From Nostoc edaphicum CCNP1411 (GTDB lineage: Bacteria > Cyanobacteriota > Cyanobacteriia > Cyanobacteriales > Nostocaceae), in assembly GCF_014023275.1 (NCBI RefSeq), contig NZ_CP054698.1, forward strand, positions 5,045,001-5,109,000: DNA of 64,000 nt, given 5' to 3'. Both the position numbers and the translations under genes were made by a program. Position 1 is the stretch's first letter, and each line of letters starts with the position of its first letter. Positions 62,786-64,000 of this stretch are shown here, piece after piece. A model generated the notes under the pieces. The model searched no databases. It saw only the letters and a program-made list of their open reading frames with translations, and was not told the DNA's origin.

Positions 62786-64000
62786 TCACGAAGGGGTAAC
62801 GACGCAAACAGCATGAACTTGATCGCGTCCTTGCTGTTTGGCTATATAAAGTGCTTTGTCTGCTGCATTAATTAAGTCTGGCGGTGAAATTTCGCAATTT
62901 GGCACAATGCTGACAACACCTAGACTCACGGTAACGCGATCGCACACACGAGACTGAGTATGGGGAATAGCTAAGTCGCATACTGCTTGTCGAATAGTTT
63001 GAGCTAGATGGATTGCTCCTTGAATCTCTGTATTAGGCAGAATCACAGCAAATTCTTCCCCACCGTAACGGGCGACTAAATCGGCTGGACGCTTAACAAT
63101 ATTTTTGAGGGCACTTGCCAATTGCCGCAAACAATCATCTCCTGCTAAATGACCATAGCTATCATTGTAAAGTTTAAAAAAATCGACATCGAACAAAATT
63201 AAAGATAATGGCACTTGCTCACGTTTGAGTCGCTGCCACTCAGTTTCAAGATACTCATCAAATCGGCGGCGATTAGCTATTTGAGTCAAACCATCTAGGG
63301 TAGCCAATCTGTGTAGTTCTTCATTGGCAGCTTGTACTTGCTGGTAAAGTACAGATTGATGAATCGCGATCGCTACCTGACTTGCTAACTGTTGCAACAA
63401 ATTAACTTCAAAGGCTTGCCAGTAACGAGGTGCGGCACACTGGTGAGCAATCAGTAAACCCCATAGATGCTCTCCATTCAAAATCGGTGTTATTATAGCA
63501 GCCTTAATTTGATAGAGTTGTAATAACTCAAAAAGATCGGCTGAAAAATCAGACTCCTGAATATCATGGAAGACTTTAGGTAATCCCTGGTAATAGTCGC
63601 TAAAATCTTGGTTGAGCGAAAATGGGTGCATTGTCAATTCTAATCTCTGGGGGTAGTCATCAGCCAATGACTCCGCCGCAAAATTGCCACTTCCGTCAGG
63701 TTCTAACTGGTAGATAGCTACGGAATCTGAACCCAAACACTGGCGAATACTGTTGACTGTTGTATTCAGAACCTCTTCCAAATTCAGTGATTGCCGAATC
63801 TGTTGAGTTACTTGAGTAATTAGCCGTTCACCTTCTGCTTGTTGTCGTAGCATTGCTTCGGCTTGTTTGCGAGTGTTAATGTCTTCTACTGAGCCAAGAA
63901 TCTGCGTCGGACTACCGTTAGCATCTCTGGCAAATACGACTTCTCGTGTATTTAGCCAACGCCAATCCCCATTTTTGTGTCGAAATCGATATTCGGTGGA
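62786..64000 (-). CDS. PAS-GAF-GGDEF diguanylate cyclase, 5' end outside the window
   Basis: Partial: the frame stays open through position 64000 with no stop. The outermost 49 codons give the end of a PAS/PAC domain (STEYRFRHKNGDWRWLNTRE, then LGSVEDINTRKQAEAM). A GAF domain follows (CLGSDSVAIYQLEPDG to LLIAHQCAAPRYWQ), then a GGDEF domain starting LATLDGLTQIANRRRFDEYL. The catalytic loop is RYGGEEF. RPAD nine residues before the GGEEF is an intact inhibitory I-site. It should make cyclic-di-GMP under control of signals read by PAS and GAF, with product feedback. ATG 63853 lies inside the coding frame and is not the true start. Confidence 0.9.
   Translation of the reverse strand, partial: STEYRFRHKNGDWRWLNTREVVFARDANGSPTQILGSVEDINTRKQAEAMLRQQAEGERLITQVTQQIRQSLNLEEVLNTTVNSIRQCLGSDSVAIYQLEPDGSGNFAAESLADDYPQRLELTMHPFSLNQDFSDYYQGLPKVFHDIQESDFSADLFELLQLYQIKAAIITPILNGEHLWGLLIAHQCAAPRYWQAFEVNLLQQLASQVAIAIHQSVLYQQVQAANEELHRLATLDGLTQIANRRRFDEYLETEWQRLKREQVPLSLILFDVDFFKLYNDSYGHLAGDDCLRQLASALKNIVKRPADLVARYGGEEFAVILPNTEIQGAIHLAQTIRQAVCDLAIPHTQSRVCDRVTVSLGVVSIVPNCEISPPDLINAADKALYIAKQQGRDQVHAVCVVTPS

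Noticed and set aside
62786-63853. Complete 355-aa cyclase starting at ATG 63853
   Set aside because: The frame continues without a stop to the window edge and encodes the end of a PAS domain, so that Met is internal.
1-64000. CRISPR array, tRNA or rRNA genes
   Set aside because: The tandem repeats present are contiguous heptamers or 21-bp units without unique spacers, and no tRNA-like cloverleaf or conserved rRNA stretch was seen in the intergenic regions.

Overview
The window looks like a chromosomal segment of a filamentous, heterocyst-type cyanobacterium close to Nostoc. The grounds are very frequent GCGATCGC (HIP1) octamers, many heptanucleotide tandem repeats (STRRs), several cyanobacterial palindromic MITE-like elements, and cyanobacterial families: DUF3110, PATAN response regulator, HstK-type dual kinases, GUN4, TamB/TIC236, cyanophycinase and PEP-CTERM. 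No rRNA, tRNA, CRISPR array, intact transposase or prophage was seen.

Layout. 0-10.5 kb: FecE-type ABC ATPase, a GIY-YIG-like protein, a lone sugar permease, a giant TamB on the minus strand, DUF3110 protein and MurQ. 11-21 kb: a complete chemotaxis-like phosphorelay (PATAN regulator, CheY, CheW, soluble methyl-accepting protein with four GAF domains, CheA hybrid). A decayed four-helix-bundle gene sits between receptor and kinase. 21-24 kb: Uma2 protein, then potB and potD of a polyamine transporter. 24.6-36.9 kb: two tandem ~5.9 kb genes for Ser/Thr kinase-ATPase-GAF-PAS-histidine kinase proteins, with decayed fragments of further copies before and between them. 37-38.6 kb: a small ORF, a short TIGR04255 protein and potA. 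The kinase array therefore lies between potA and potD/potB, which all point the same way.

38.9-50 kb: penicillin-binding protein 2, Nudix hydrolase, proline iminopeptidase, a caspase-like protease fused to GUN4, a beta-helix/SLH protein, an unrecognised Pro/Ser-rich protein and a membrane coiled-coil/TPR protein. 50-56 kb: PEP-CTERM protein, small conserved protein, methyltransferase, aldo/keto reductase, a frameshifted SDR and a cyanophycinase-like peptidase. 56.7-60.3 kb: an oxidative cluster on the minus strand, made of a GMC oxidoreductase-DUF1080 fusion, a decayed DyP peroxidase/LysM fragment and an unrecognised protein. 61-64 kb: GT4 glycosyltransferase and the 3' part of a PAS-GAF-GGDEF diguanylate cyclase that runs off the window.

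Signalling genes take up about 24 kb. Intergenic DNA is dominated by repeats: heptamer arrays, at least seven MITE-like elements in five families (several with visible target duplications), and gene relics. No wholly new system is proven. The best leads are the degenerating kinase array inside a pot locus, the three tandem putative bilin-binding GAF domains, the caspase-GUN4 fusion, the GMC-DUF1080/DyP/LysM locus, and heptamer repeats that have entered coding sequences and supply a ribosome-binding site.
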